Shown: in pieces, positions 20,463 to 29,409 of the stretch
How positions within the stretch are numbered: the stretch's first letter is position 1
Layout: each line of letters starts with the position of its first letter
Assembly (NCBI RefSeq): GCF_004011885.1
Contig: NZ_SBEF01000003.1
Coordinates: forward strand, 149,052 to 213,051
Length of the DNA: 64,000 nucleotides
DNA from: Serratia microhaemolytica
Lineage (GTDB): Bacteria > Pseudomonadota > Gammaproteobacteria > Enterobacterales > Enterobacteriaceae
Direction of reading: 5' to 3'
Notes under the pieces: model-generated
Told to the model about the DNA's origin: nothing
Seen by the model: only the letters and a program-made list of their open reading frames with translations
The model's database searches: none
Translations under genes and position numbers: made by a program

Positions 20463-21362
20463 TCAACGCTCTGTTTTCAGTTTGTTGCGCTCAGCGCGTG
20501 GTTTGATGTTTCCCCGTTTGGTTGTTACTGACGCACCGCTAGTGGTAGCCGTTGTCGTGGTTGCGTGAGTGGCAGTGACAGACGCCGCCAACGGACTGGT
20601 GACAACAGGGTTGGCCGCCTGGGTGTTGTTAATGTTGCTGTTAATAACGCCGCTACTGCTCGTATTGGCGTTCGGTATCGGCGTGGTCACTTTACTGCTG
20701 GTCGCGTTGTACGGTGTGTTGGCTGATTGGCTGCTATTAGCCTGGGTTGCCGAGCTGTTGGCGGTGAGCAGATAGGGCGATTGTTGCCAGCCAGTAGGTT
20801 GCCCCTGTAGCAGCGTGCGTGCCAGAACAATGCCAATCACCAGCGCCAGGATCAGCATTAGCCGAATCATATTGGTGGTGTTGTCAACCTGCTGTGACTC
20901 GGTAGCCAGCACGTGGGTGTCGAGGGTGACGCGCAGGAAACCCAGCAGCACATTATTGTTAAAAATCGGTTCGACCAGTTGACGGTTAAAGTAACTGCCA
21001 GGGCGTTTGCCATCGAGCGCCAAGCGATCACGCAGCACAATCTGTTCACCGGCATGAGCGATCAGACCGCCATCGACCTGATAAACACTGGCATCAAGAA
21101 TACGGCTATGGAAAGTGAGTAGTTTCAGCGCACCATCGATACGATCGCTATCAATATTGCCAGCATCACTCATCAGCGGTGCCAGACTAAATGCCACCTG
21201 TTTGGTGAAAGTTTGTGCCAGCTCTTCAATCTGTTCTGATCGCGTCACTTGATGGTTCAAGCTAAAATAGGACGCGCCTTGCATTAACAGCACCATTAAG
21301 CCGAGGCAAATGAGTGCCAGGACACTGCGGTGCAGGTAGAATTTCAGTTTCGCTCTCGCCAT
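20463..21362 (-). CDS. ytjB: Smp/YtjB-family inner membrane protein with long low-complexity tail
   Basis: 299 residues from MARAKLKFYLHRSVLALICLGL; upstream in-frame codons are not family-like. It has two membrane segments (about 11-30 and 165-183) flanking a periplasmic domain with RDRLALDGKRPGSYFN and ATESQQVDNTTNMIRL, as in enteric YtjB/Smp (214 residues). After WQQSPYLLTA (about 200) comes an extra tail of about 95 residues, rich in Asn, Ser, Thr and Ala and ending in a basic KRGNIKPRAERNKLKTER. Function is unknown; older work reported SerB-linked membrane protein. It is divergent from serB, as in E. coli. Confidence 0.88.
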   Translation of the reverse strand: MARAKLKFYLHRSVLALICLGLMVLLMQGASYFSLNHQVTRSEQIEELAQTFTKQVAFSLAPLMSDAGNIDSDRIDGALKLLTFHSRILDASVYQVDGGLIAHAGEQIVLRDRLALDGKRPGSYFNRQLVEPIFNNNVLLGFLRVTLDTHVLATESQQVDNTTNMIRLMLILALVIGIVLARTLLQGQPTGWQQSPYLLTANSSATQANSSQSANTPYNATSSKVTTPIPNANTSSSGVINSNINNTQAANPVVTSPLAASVTATHATTTTATTSGASVTTKRGNIKPRAERNKLKTER

Positions 21363-21464
21363 CAGGCTTCCCTTAACGATTGGACACATTGTGTTGCCAG
21401 CGGCAACCACGCTAGGATAGTTCGGATGTGTCATTTTATTATGCAGCACTTTTAGGAGTTCAAC

Positions 21465-22442
21465 ATGCCAAATAGTCTCACCTACTGCGATCTTCCCCCG
21501 GAGATTGCGCAATGGCCGGGGCTTCCCCTCTCACTCAGTGGTGATGAAGTGACACCACTCGATTATCGAGCCGGGAATACAGGTTGGTTATTATATGGCA
21601 AAAAACTTGATAAACAACGTATTACGCAATTTCAGCGCAAATTGGGCAGTGCGTTGGTGATTGTTGCTGCCTGGTGCGTAGAAGATTATCAAATTGTGCG
21701 TCTGGCCGGTACATTATCTGCTGCGGCGAACCAACTGGCAACCGAGAGCGGGCTGGATGTGGCGGCATTGGGTAAAATTCCACATCTGCATGCCCCCGGC
21801 TTACTGGTGATGGATATGGATTCAACCGCTATCCAGATTGAGTGTATTGACGAAATTGCCAGGCTTGCCGGTGTCGGAGATAAAGTAGCCGCAGTGACGG
21901 AGCGGGCGATGCGCGGTGAACTCGATTTTGTCGCCAGTCTGCGTGAACGGGTAGCCATGTTAAAAGGTGCTGACGCCGCGATCCTGCAACAAGTGCGTGA
22001 AAATTTACCGTTAATGCCGGGTTTAACCAGCCTGATCGCCAAATTACAGGCGTTTGGCTGGCAGGTTGCGATCGCCTCGGGTGGCTTTACCTACTATGCC
22101 GACTACCTGCGTGACCAATTAAAGCTGGTGGCAGTTGCTGCCAATGAATTGGAGATCCGCGACGGTAAATTGACCGGTGCTGTGCTGGGGCCGATTGTTG
22201 ATGCTCAATTGAAAGCGGATACGCTACGCGCACTGGCAGAACAGTTGGCGATCCCACTGCAACAGACCGTGGCGATTGGTGATGGTGCCAACGATCTGAA
22301 GATGATCCAGGGTGCTGGATTGGGTATCGCCTACCACGCGAAACCGAAAGTTGATCAGCAGGCACCGATCGCGATCCGCCATGCCGACCTGCTCGGCGTA
22401 CTCTGTGTGCTGAGCAGTAGCCTGAAACGGCACGAGAGGTGA
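21465..22442 (+). CDS. serB: phosphoserine phosphatase
   Basis: 325 residues (E. coli 322). The HAD catalytic motif DMDST (about 117-121) is followed by QIECIDEIARLAGVG, motif II in ASGGFTYYAD, motif III Lys in QLKADTL, and motif IV in AIGDGANDLKM. The N-terminal ACT-like regulatory domain occupies about residues 1-100. It makes L-serine from phosphoserine, the last step of serine synthesis. radA follows after 4 bp, so the two are probably co-transcribed. Confidence 0.97.
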   Translation: MPNSLTYCDLPPEIAQWPGLPLSLSGDEVTPLDYRAGNTGWLLYGKKLDKQRITQFQRKLGSALVIVAAWCVEDYQIVRLAGTLSAAANQLATESGLDVAALGKIPHLHAPGLLVMDMDSTAIQIECIDEIARLAGVGDKVAAVTERAMRGELDFVASLRERVAMLKGADAAILQQVRENLPLMPGLTSLIAKLQAFGWQVAIASGGFTYYADYLRDQLKLVAVAANELEIRDGKLTGAVLGPIVDAQLKADTLRALAEQLAIPLQQTVAIGDGANDLKMIQGAGLGIAYHAKPKVDQQAPIAIRHADLLGVLCVLSSSLKRHER

Positions 22443-22446
22443 TCCA

Positions 22447-23826
22447 GTGGCTAAAGCGGTAAAACGGGCGTTTGTCTGCAATGAGTGCGGAGCGGATTAC
22501 CCGCGCTGGCAGGGTCAGTGCAGCGCCTGCCATGCCTGGAACAGCATCACTGAAATCCGTTTGGCAGCGGCTGCTTCGGCACGCGGCGAGCGTTTAAGCG
22601 GTTATGCCGGTGATGCCGGCGGCAGCAAAGTACAGAAACTGGCCGATATCAGCTTGGAGGCACTGCCGCGTTTCTCTAGCGGTTTTGCTGAGTTTGATCG
22701 TGTACTCGGTGGTGGAGTAGTGCCAGGCAGTGCGATCCTGATCGGTGGCAACCCGGGTGCCGGAAAGAGCACCTTGCTGTTACAGGTGCTGTGCAAACTG
22801 GCACAACAGATGAAAACCCTGTATGTCACCGGTGAAGAGTCACTGCAACAGGTAGCGATGCGTGCGCACCGCTTAGGCCTGCCGATGGCTGAACTCAACA
22901 TGCTCTCGGAGACCAGCATTGAACAGATCTGCCTGATTGCTGAGCAAGAACAGCCGAAACTGATGGTAATTGACTCAATCCAGGTGATGCACTTGGCTGA
23001 TATTCAATCCTCACCCGGTAGCGTGGCGCAGGTGCGTGAAACCGCAGCTTATTTGACGCGCTTTGCCAAAACTCGGGGAGTCGCGATCATCATGGTTGGC
23101 CACGTTACCAAAGATGGCTCATTGGCTGGGCCGAAGGTGCTTGAACACTGTATCGACTGCTCAGTGCTGCTTGATGGTGATGCTGATTCCCGTTTTCGCA
23201 CCTTGCGCAGTCACAAAAACCGTTTTGGTGCCGTGAATGAGCTAGGTGTTTTTGCCATGACTGAACAGGGGTTGCGTGAAGTGAGCAACCCTTCAGCGAT
23301 TTTTCTTAGCCGTGGTGAAGAGGTGACCTCTGGCAGCTCGGTGATGGTGGTTTGGGAAGGCACCCGCCCACTGCTGGTGGAAATTCAGGCATTGGTAGAC
23401 CAATCGATGATGGCCAATCCACGGCGTGTTGCGGTGGGATTGGAGCAGAACCGTCTGGCGATCTTGCTGGCGGTGCTACATCGGCATGGCGGCTTACAGA
23501 TGTCTGATCAGGATGTTTTTGTCAATGTAGTTGGTGGTGTCAAAGTCAACGAAACCAGTGCCGATCTGGCGCTGTTACTGGCACTGGTCTCCAGCCTGCG
23601 AGATCGTCCACTGCCGAATGATCTGGTGGTATTTGGTGAAGTGGGGCTGGCCGGAGAGATCCGCCCGGTGCCGAGTGGCCAGGAGCGCATCTCTGAAGCG
23701 GCGAAGCACGGCTTCCGACGTGCCATTGTGCCGCATGCTAATGTACCGAAAAAGCCGCCGGCGAATATGCAGGTATTGGGAGTGAAAAAGCTGGCTGACG
23801 CACTGAGTGCACTGGCTGATTTGTGA
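22447..23826 (+). CDS. radA: DNA repair protein RadA
   Basis: 459 residues with a GTG start directly after serB. An N-terminal zinc finger ([18 protein letters not shown], residues about 11-28) precedes the RecA-like ATPase with Walker [10 protein letters not shown] (about 101-109). The RadA-specific KNRFG motif (in [11 protein letters not shown]) and a Lon-like C-terminal domain ([17 protein letters not shown], then [12 protein letters not shown]) follow. RadA promotes branch migration in recombinational repair. In E. coli nadR follows; here yhbQ overlaps the radA stop, marking a different junction. Confidence 0.97.
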   Translation: MAKAVKRAFVCNECGADYPRWQGQCSACHAWNSITEIRLAAAASARGERLSGYAGDAGGSKVQKLADISLEALPRFSSGFAEFDRVLGGGVVPGSAILIGGNPGAGKSTLLLQVLCKLAQQMKTLYVTGEESLQQVAMRAHRLGLPMAELNMLSETSIEQICLIAEQEQPKLMVIDSIQVMHLADIQSSPGSVAQVRETAAYLTRFAKTRGVAIIMVGHVTKDGSLAGPKVLEHCIDCSVLLDGDADSRFRTLRSHKNRFGAVNELGVFAMTEQGLREVSNPSAIFLSRGEEVTSGSSVMVVWEGTRPLLVEIQALVDQSMMANPRRVAVGLEQNRLAILLAVLHRHGGLQMSDQDVFVNVVGGVKVNETSADLALLLALVSSLRDRPLPNDLVVFGEVGLAGEIRPVPSGQERISEAAKHGFRRAIVPHANVPKKPPANMQVLGVKKLADALSALADL

Positions 23827-24131
23827 CTTCGATGGCAGCGTTGTCAGGCTGGTCGCTGTATATACTACGCACCGCAACCGGGATGCTGTACACCGGCATT
23901 AGCACCGATGTCACGCGGCGGATCAGACAGCATCAAAACGGTAATGGTGCTAAGGCATTACGTGGCAAAGGGACATTAACTCTGTTGCTGCAGTGTGAAG
24001 TGGGTGATCATTCAACCGCGCTACAGTTGGAGTATCAAATCAAGCAGTTGAGCAAAAAACAGAAGGAGAGGCTAGTGCAGCAGGCGCCTCTCTCATTGAG
24101 CCAGTTACAGGCAGAACTAGGCAACACTTGA
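23823..24131 (+). CDS. yhbQ: GIY-YIG domain protein YhbQ
   Basis: 102 residues from GTG at 23823, which overlaps the radA stop by 4 bp (GTGA); ATG at 23832 is an alternative start. The GIY-YIG nuclease core is present ([26 protein letters not shown]), with [17 protein letters not shown] downstream. The UPF0213/YhbQ family has been described as a structure-selective nuclease. The two genes downstream (yhbS, ubiT) are those found near yhbQ in E. coli, so this locus kept its order. Confidence 0.88.
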   Translation: MTSMAALSGWSLYILRTATGMLYTGISTDVTRRIRQHQNGNGAKALRGKGTLTLLLQCEVGDHSTALQLEYQIKQLSKKQKERLVQQAPLSLSQLQAELGNT

Positions 24132-24147
24132 GTTAACAACCATCGAC

Positions 24148-24651
24148 TTAAAAGCGATTGAAGGGGGCTGAATACTCGACCAGCCCTTGTAGGTTATCAA
24201 GTGCATTCTCTGCCAGCGGATAGACCAGAAAGGCTTGTTCTGTTCCAGGCCAGCGACAGTGCAGATGATGCTGTGTCGCCAGTTGAAAACCGAAACGTTG
24301 ATAATAGGCGGCATCGCCTAGCACCACCACGGCGGCATAACTGAATTCGTTCAGCGCATCCAGCCCCTCATAGATTAACTGCTGCCCCAACCCTTGACCG
24401 CGCAGACGCTGATCTACCGCAATCGGCGCTAACCCAACCCATAGCCGATCCTCTCCGGCAACCTCCACCGGACTAAAGGCGGCATAACCCACCACCTGCC
24501 CCTCGTCATCAGTGGCAACAATCCCCAGTGTTAACAATCCCTCTTCACGTAGCTGCTGTACAAGCTCTGCTTCTGCACTGCTGGCAAATGCGCTACGTAA
24601 CAGTGCGTCGATGCCTGGAGCATCAACCGGTATTTCGACACGAATTAGCAT
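24148..24651 (-). CDS. yhbS: GNAT-family N-acetyltransferase YhbS
   Basis: 167 residues. The GNAT fold is recognisable from IRVEIPVDAPGIDALLRSAF, GYAAFSPVEV, LAPIAVDQRLRGQGLGQQLI (acetyl-CoA binding Q/RxxGxG/A) and VVLGDAAYYQRFGF. Substrate is unknown in this subfamily. Its start overlaps the end of ubiT by 7 bp, suggesting translational coupling in a ubiT-yhbS operon, as in E. coli. Confidence 0.88.
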   Translation of the reverse strand: MLIRVEIPVDAPGIDALLRSAFASSAEAELVQQLREEGLLTLGIVATDDEGQVVGYAAFSPVEVAGEDRLWVGLAPIAVDQRLRGQGLGQQLIYEGLDALNEFSYAAVVVLGDAAYYQRFGFQLATQHHLHCRWPGTEQAFLVYPLAENALDNLQGLVEYSAPFNRF

Positions 24652-25166
24652 GATGGCACCACACGGTTAGACTGCACCGTGCCCTCCTGTAGACCCGCTT
24701 CAACAAAGTTAGCCAGTTGCAACAGCGTAATACGCAGTGGTGCTGGCATTTGATCCAGATCGATGGCATCGAGCAGATTTTTGACATACAGCCCCAGCTC
24801 GGTATCACCTTCGATCTGCAAGCGGCGTTGAAAGAACAGCGTATCGGGATCTTGTTTATGCGCGGCAATCAGGATCAGATCATTGGCATCAGCACTGAAG
24901 CTGACATCAGCCTGTGCCTGCTGGCGAACCACCAGCCGGTTATTCTCCAGCGTCATAAACCACTGCAACCCGAGATCGCGCACTTCAATTTTTAACCAGC
25001 GCGCTTCAAGAAACGCCAACTCACCTTCTGACAACGCCTGACGAAATTGCCAGCCCAACACCTGCTCTAACAACTGACGCTGTAAAGAGAATGGGGTGTA
25101 TTTTAACGGGATACGCAACAGCGACGGTGCTTGCTGCACCATGTGTGCCCGCAGTTTTTGCAACAC
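24645..25166 (-). CDS. ubiT: SCP2-domain ubiquinone biosynthesis accessory factor
   Basis: About 173 residues when started at the GTG at 25166, which follows AGGAG by 8 bases and aligns with the UbiT (YhbT) N-terminus (LQKLRAHMVQQAPSLL). A longer ATG frame adds 18 residues without support. Hallmarks are VLGWQFRQALSEGELAFLEARW, AQADVSFSADANDL and DPDTLFFQRRLQIEGDTELGLYVKNLLDAI. UbiT binds lipid in the O2-independent ubiquinone pathway together with UbiU and UbiV. In E. coli ubiU and ubiV are divergent neighbours; here they are missing and the ureide operon takes their place. Confidence 0.9.
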   Translation of the reverse strand: MLQKLRAHMVQQAPSLLRIPLKYTPFSLQRQLLEQVLGWQFRQALSEGELAFLEARWLKIEVRDLGLQWFMTLENNRLVVRQQAQADVSFSADANDLILIAAHKQDPDTLFFQRRLQIEGDTELGLYVKNLLDAIDLDQMPAPLRITLLQLANFVEAGLQEGTVQSNRVVPSC

Positions 25167-25668
25167 TGTGTTGACTCCTCTTAAATGTATTGCGGCTATT
25201 TTGCCATTCGCTGCCAGCATTGAATATCAACAATAGTGCAATTCATTTCGATATTCACTGTGCTGGTGTGATTTATCAAACATAGCCGGTTTTGTTGTTG
25301 CTGCTGAGTCTGGCTCTAAGCGTAGCTCGGCATTGTTAATGATGCACGGCGCGCTATTGCCAATAGAGACAGTAACACACTCGGCCAGTAAGCCAATATT
25401 CACCACGCTACTGAGAGAGCCAGCGCACATTCTGACAACGATTTTTTTGTGCTTGATCGCGCTTTTCTATCAACAAAATTGAACCTGAGCGCTGGCAGCA
25501 GATTGTGCAAGCGTCAATGCAGCCGATGTAGGCAGGTTACAAAATTTTCGTTGCTGCACAGCAAATTGTTTGTCTGTCCTTTTCTCGCAGCAGGCTCTTA
25601 CTATACTGCCATTAGTTATCAGGATTATTGGCATCAGCGCCATCCCACCATGTTTCAGGAGAGATTGT
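25167..25668. promoter_or_regulatory. ubiT / ureide operon divergent region, 502 bp
   Basis: No supported gene; a minus-strand frame at 25227-25430 lacks a family. A TACTAT box near 25600 and AGGAGAG at 25658 precede the operon. No adjacent regulator gene is present, so control of the operon is unknown. Confidence 0.4.
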
Positions 25669-26337
25669 ATGACACAGAAAAGTTTTCATGCCGAACCCTT
25701 TGCCCTGCCATTTGATATTGCCAGCACCGCACTGGTGATGATCGACATGCAGCGTGATTTTGTTGAACCGGGTGGCTTTGGCGAGGCGCTAGGTAACGAT
25801 GTTTCTTTTGTGCGCAGTGCGATTGAACCGTGCAAACAAGTGTTAGCCGCAGCGCGCCGTCAGGGCCTGCTGGTGATCCACACTCGTGAAGGCCACCGTG
25901 CTGATCTGACTGACTGCCCACCAGCAAAACTGACCCGTGGCGGCCAGACATTTATCGGCACCCATGGTCCGATGGGGCGCATTCTGGTACGTGGTGAAGC
26001 TGGTCACGACATCATTCCTGAACTCTATCCACAAGCGGGTGAGCCGGTGATCGACAAGCCAGGCAAAGGTGCGTTTTACCAGACTGATCTGCATTTGATC
26101 CTGCAAAATCGCGGCATTAAAACCTTGATCGTCTGTGGCGTGACCACCGAAGTCTGCGTCAACACCACCGTGCGTGAAGCCAATGACCGTGGTTACGAAT
26201 GCATTATTCCGGAAGATTGCGTCGGTTCTTATTTCCCCGAATTCCAGAAATATGCCCTGGAAATGATCAAAGCGCAGGGCGCTATTTTTGGCTGGGTCAG
26301 CCATGCCGATGCCATTATTACTGGCTTGCAGGGTTAA
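25669..26337 (+). CDS. isochorismatase-family cysteine hydrolase (biuret/ureidoacrylate amidohydrolase-like)
   Basis: 222 residues from ATG at 25669, with AGGAGAG upstream; the frame extends further 5' only through a TTG. The catalytic triad of the cysteine hydrolases is visible: Asp26 in MIDMQRDF, Lys130 in VIDKPGKGAF, and Cys163 in GVTTEVCVNTTVREANDRGYE. The GPMGRILVRGEAGHDIIPELYP signature is typical of members near urea/ureide genes. The family hydrolyses amides such as biuret or ureidoacrylate. First gene of a six-gene same-strand operon. The exact substrate is not deducible. Confidence 0.85.
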   Translation: MTQKSFHAEPFALPFDIASTALVMIDMQRDFVEPGGFGEALGNDVSFVRSAIEPCKQVLAAARRQGLLVIHTREGHRADLTDCPPAKLTRGGQTFIGTHGPMGRILVRGEAGHDIIPELYPQAGEPVIDKPGKGAFYQTDLHLILQNRGIKTLIVCGVTTEVCVNTTVREANDRGYECIIPEDCVGSYFPEFQKYALEMIKAQGAIFGWVSHADAIITGLQG

Positions 26338-26431
26338 TCTCTCCACTAACTAGCTTGCAGGGAGATGGCCAACAGTGTTGGCCACACAGGATAAGTGTGA
26401 TCCGCTAGCAAACGGTAAACAGGTACATGCG

Positions 26432-27991
26432 ATGAGTGTAATGCAGAAAGTTTTTGCCAATCTTTATCAGGACTCGGTTTCGTTGATGCAGATCTCTGCG
26501 CAACTGAACAAGTTGCCTGGTATTGAGCAGGCTTCGGTAGTGATGGGCAGCGAAACAAACCTGATCCAACTGCGAGATGCAGGTTTGGACAGTGGTTGTC
26601 AGGCAGGGCCAAATGATCTGGTGATCGCAGTGCGTGGTGACGAGGCAGCCTGCCAGCAGGCATTAGAGCTTGCTCAGCAGCGGCTGACCAGTAAACCGCA
26701 GGAAAACAGTAGTGATGGGCCACGGGCGCCACAGTTAGTCAGCCTGGCGATGGCGGCTGAGCAGCAGCCGGAGATCAACCTGGCACTGATCTCAGTACCG
26801 GGTGATTATGCGGCGGCAGAGGCGATTAAAGCGCTCCATCTCGGCATGAATGTGATGCTGTTTAGCGACAATGTTAGCCTGGAGCAGGAGCGAGAAATCA
26901 AACTGTTGGCTGAGCGCAAAAATCGCTTAGTGATGGGGCCAGATTGCGGTACCGCGATCATCAATGGAATGCCACTCGGTTTTGCCAATGTGGTCAAAAC
27001 AGGGGCGATAGGTGTTGTTGGGGCTTCTGGCACCGGCCTGCAAGAGGTCACTTGCCGTATTGATCAACTGGGTGCCGGTATCTCACAAGCACTCGGCACT
27101 GGCGGACACGATCTGCATGAAGCAATTGGCGGTATCTCAATGTTACATGGGCTGGAAGCACTGGCAGCCGATGCGGCGACACAAGTGATCGTACTGATCT
27201 CAAAACCGCCGGCACGTCCAGTCGCAGAACGTATTTTGCAACGCGCCCAAGCCTGTGGTAAGCCTGTGGTAGTCAACTTTTTAGGTGCTGCGGCTGAAGA
27301 AGTCGCGCGCAGCGGCATCACGGTTGCCAATACCCTGGCCGATGCGGCTGAACTGGCGGTTGCGCTGTTAAATCACCAAGCAACGCCGGTTTCGGTAGCA
27401 CAACTGCCGGCACAACATCGCCAGATGCTGCAACAGGCTAGCGCACAACTCCCGGCGGATCGCCGCGCGATCCGTGGTGTGTTTGCTGGTGGCACTTTCT
27501 GCTACGAAGCGCAGCTACTCTGCCAGCAGCAAGGGTTCATGGCCACCTCCAATACCCCGGTAAAAGGCAATCTCCGGCTGGAAGATATCTGGCACAGTTT
27601 TGGCCATACCCTGATCGACATGGGGGATGATGATTTCACGCGTGGCCGACCACACCCCATGATCGATCCTACCCTGCGTAACCAGCGTATTGCCGCCGAA
27701 TTGAATGATGCCGATACCGCAGTGGTACTGTTTGATCTGGTATTGGGTTATGGCGCAGCGGCAGAACCGGCAACAGAACTGCTCGACGTGCTGAAACAGC
27801 ATCACACTCCTCAAGGGCCAGTGTTGATTGCCCATGTTTGTGGCACAGAGGCTGATCCGCAGCAGCGTTCGCGCCAAATTTCAGCACTGCGTGAAGCGGG
27901 AGTACTGATTGCCGGTTGCAACGCACAAGCTGCGTTGTGGGCAAGCGAGATTGCCGGTATCCAGGCGGAGAAAAACGGAGAGACAGCATGA
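26432..27991 (+). CDS. fdrA: FdrA family protein (oxamate carbamoyltransferase AllF-like subunit)
   Basis: About 519 residues from ATG 26432; a GTG at 26375 would add 19 residues. It has an N-terminal regulatory-like segment (QDSVSLMQISAQL), then succinyl-CoA-synthetase-like Rossmann and ligase domains: VMGPDCGTAIINGMPLGFANVV, GVVGASGTGLQEVTC, GTGGHDLHEAIGGISML, GRPHPMIDPTLRNQRIAAEL. In E. coli FdrA/AllF joins AllG and AllH as oxamate carbamoyltransferase, which makes carbamoyl phosphate from oxalurate. It is shorter than the E. coli protein (555): a final VNIGL-type segment is missing and appears at the start of the next gene. It overlaps that gene by 4 bp. Confidence 0.88.
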   Translation: MSVMQKVFANLYQDSVSLMQISAQLNKLPGIEQASVVMGSETNLIQLRDAGLDSGCQAGPNDLVIAVRGDEAACQQALELAQQRLTSKPQENSSDGPRAPQLVSLAMAAEQQPEINLALISVPGDYAAAEAIKALHLGMNVMLFSDNVSLEQEREIKLLAERKNRLVMGPDCGTAIINGMPLGFANVVKTGAIGVVGASGTGLQEVTCRIDQLGAGISQALGTGGHDLHEAIGGISMLHGLEALAADAATQVIVLISKPPARPVAERILQRAQACGKPVVVNFLGAAAEEVARSGITVANTLADAAELAVALLNHQATPVSVAQLPAQHRQMLQQASAQLPADRRAIRGVFAGGTFCYEAQLLCQQQGFMATSNTPVKGNLRLEDIWHSFGHTLIDMGDDDFTRGRPHPMIDPTLRNQRIAAELNDADTAVVLFDLVLGYGAAAEPATELLDVLKQHHTPQGPVLIAHVCGTEADPQQRSRQISALREAGVLIAGCNAQAALWASEIAGIQAEKNGETA

Positions 27992-29409
27992 ACCCACTAT
28001 TCCAACAACCACTCAAAGTGGTGAACGCCGGATTAGCCGGTTTTGCCGAAAATTTAAAGCAAGCACAAGGTGATGTGATACCACTACAGTGGCAGCCACC
28101 GGCAATGGGCAATATTCAGGCTGGCCTGGATCTGGCGGCATTGATTGCGCACCCGTTGGTCGAGCAGGCGAACCAAATCGCCTTTGAGCGCTATTTGAGT
28201 GCTCAACCGGTATTGGTGGACGTGATGAGCGCCGCAGAAGCGATCACCGCGATGCAGCAACGCAAACTGATCCTGCACTCCGGCCCACCGATTGCCTGGC
28301 CAGAGATGTGTGGCCCGGTACAAGGGGCGATTATTGGTGCGATCCTGTTTGAAGGTTGGGCGGCAGATCACCAGGCTGCTGAGCGTCTGGTACTGGATGG
28401 GCAGGTCGATCTGGAGCCGTGCCACCACCATCAGGCGGTGGGGCCAATGGCTGGGATTATTAGCCCTTCAATGCCAGTATGGGTAATTGAAAACAAAACC
28501 AACGGCCAGCGTGCATTTAGCAATTTTAATGAAGGGTTAGGCAAAGTCTTGCGCTTTGGCGCCAATAACGACGAAGTACTACAGCGCCTGCACTGGATGA
28601 AGCAGGAACTGGCACCGGCGTTAAAACAGGCGGTGCGCCAACTGGGTGAATTGGAACTGAAACCGTTGATGGCACAAGCACTGCACATGGGCGATGAGGT
28701 ACACAATCGCAATGCAGCGGCGACAGGGTTGCTGATTAAACGCCTGATCCCCGCGTTGCTCAGTAGCCAACTGCCGCTGGAGACTCTACAGCGTGTGATG
28801 GCCTTTATTACCGGTAACGATCACTTTTTCCTCAACCTATCGATGGCTGCCTGCAAAGCGATGATGGATGCAGCCGCCAATGTGCCATACAGCTCAATGG
28901 TAACCGTAATGGCGCGTAACGGGGTTAACTTTGGCATTCGTCTCTCAGGCACAGGCGAGCACTGGTTCCAGGCTCCGGCTAATGCGGTAGAAGGGCTGTT
29001 CTTCCCTGGTTTTGGTGTCGATGATGCCGCTGCGGATTTGGGTGACAGCGCGATCACGGAAACTGCCGGGGTCGGTGGTTTTGCCATGGCCTCCTCACCG
29101 GCGATCGTCAAATTTGTCGGTGGCACGCCAGCCGATGCCACCAACAACAGTCGGCGAATGCAGGCGATCAGCCTAGGTGGCAACCCCGCATTTACCTTAC
29201 CGGCACTCAACTTTGCGCCCACTGCAGCCGGGATTGATGCCCGTAAAGTGGCAGATCGTCAGATCCTGCCAGTGATCAACACCGGTATTGCACATAAGCA
29301 GGCCGGAGTAGGGCAGATCGGTGCCGGTATCACCACCGCACCCATGCCCTGTTTTGTTGACGCTATCAGTGCATTGGCAAAAACATTACCGGCAGGAGAA
29401 TCAGCATGA
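27988..29409 (+). CDS. DUF1116 protein (AllG/YlbE-like carbamoyltransferase subunit)
   Basis: 473 residues, longer than E. coli AllG (about 419). Residues about 1-50 (QPLKVVNAGLAGFAENLKQAQGDVIPLQWQPP) resemble the segment that ends E. coli FdrA. The DUF1116 body has LHSGPPIAWPEMCGPVQGAIIGAILFEGWA, HHHQAVGPMAGI, NEGLGKVLRFGA, ARNGVNFGIRLSGTGEHWF, GDSAITETAGVGGFAM and NTGIAHKQAGVGQIGAGITTAP. It is expected to form the carbamoyltransferase with FdrA. The start and stop overlap the neighbours by 4 bp on both sides (ATGA), indicating coupled translation. Confidence 0.87.
   Translation: MNPLFQQPLKVVNAGLAGFAENLKQAQGDVIPLQWQPPAMGNIQAGLDLAALIAHPLVEQANQIAFERYLSAQPVLVDVMSAAEAITAMQQRKLILHSGPPIAWPEMCGPVQGAIIGAILFEGWAADHQAAERLVLDGQVDLEPCHHHQAVGPMAGIISPSMPVWVIENKTNGQRAFSNFNEGLGKVLRFGANNDEVLQRLHWMKQELAPALKQAVRQLGELELKPLMAQALHMGDEVHNRNAAATGLLIKRLIPALLSSQLPLETLQRVMAFITGNDHFFLNLSMAACKAMMDAAANVPYSSMVTVMARNGVNFGIRLSGTGEHWFQAPANAVEGLFFPGFGVDDAAADLGDSAITETAGVGGFAMASSPAIVKFVGGTPADATNNSRRMQAISLGGNPAFTLPALNFAPTAAGIDARKVADRQILPVINTGIAHKQAGVGQIGAGITTAPMPCFVDAISALAKTLPAGESA

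Noticed and set aside
25227..25430. Short minus-strand frame upstream of the ureide operon
   Set aside because: No ribosome-binding site, no homology recognised, and it falls in the divergent promoter region.
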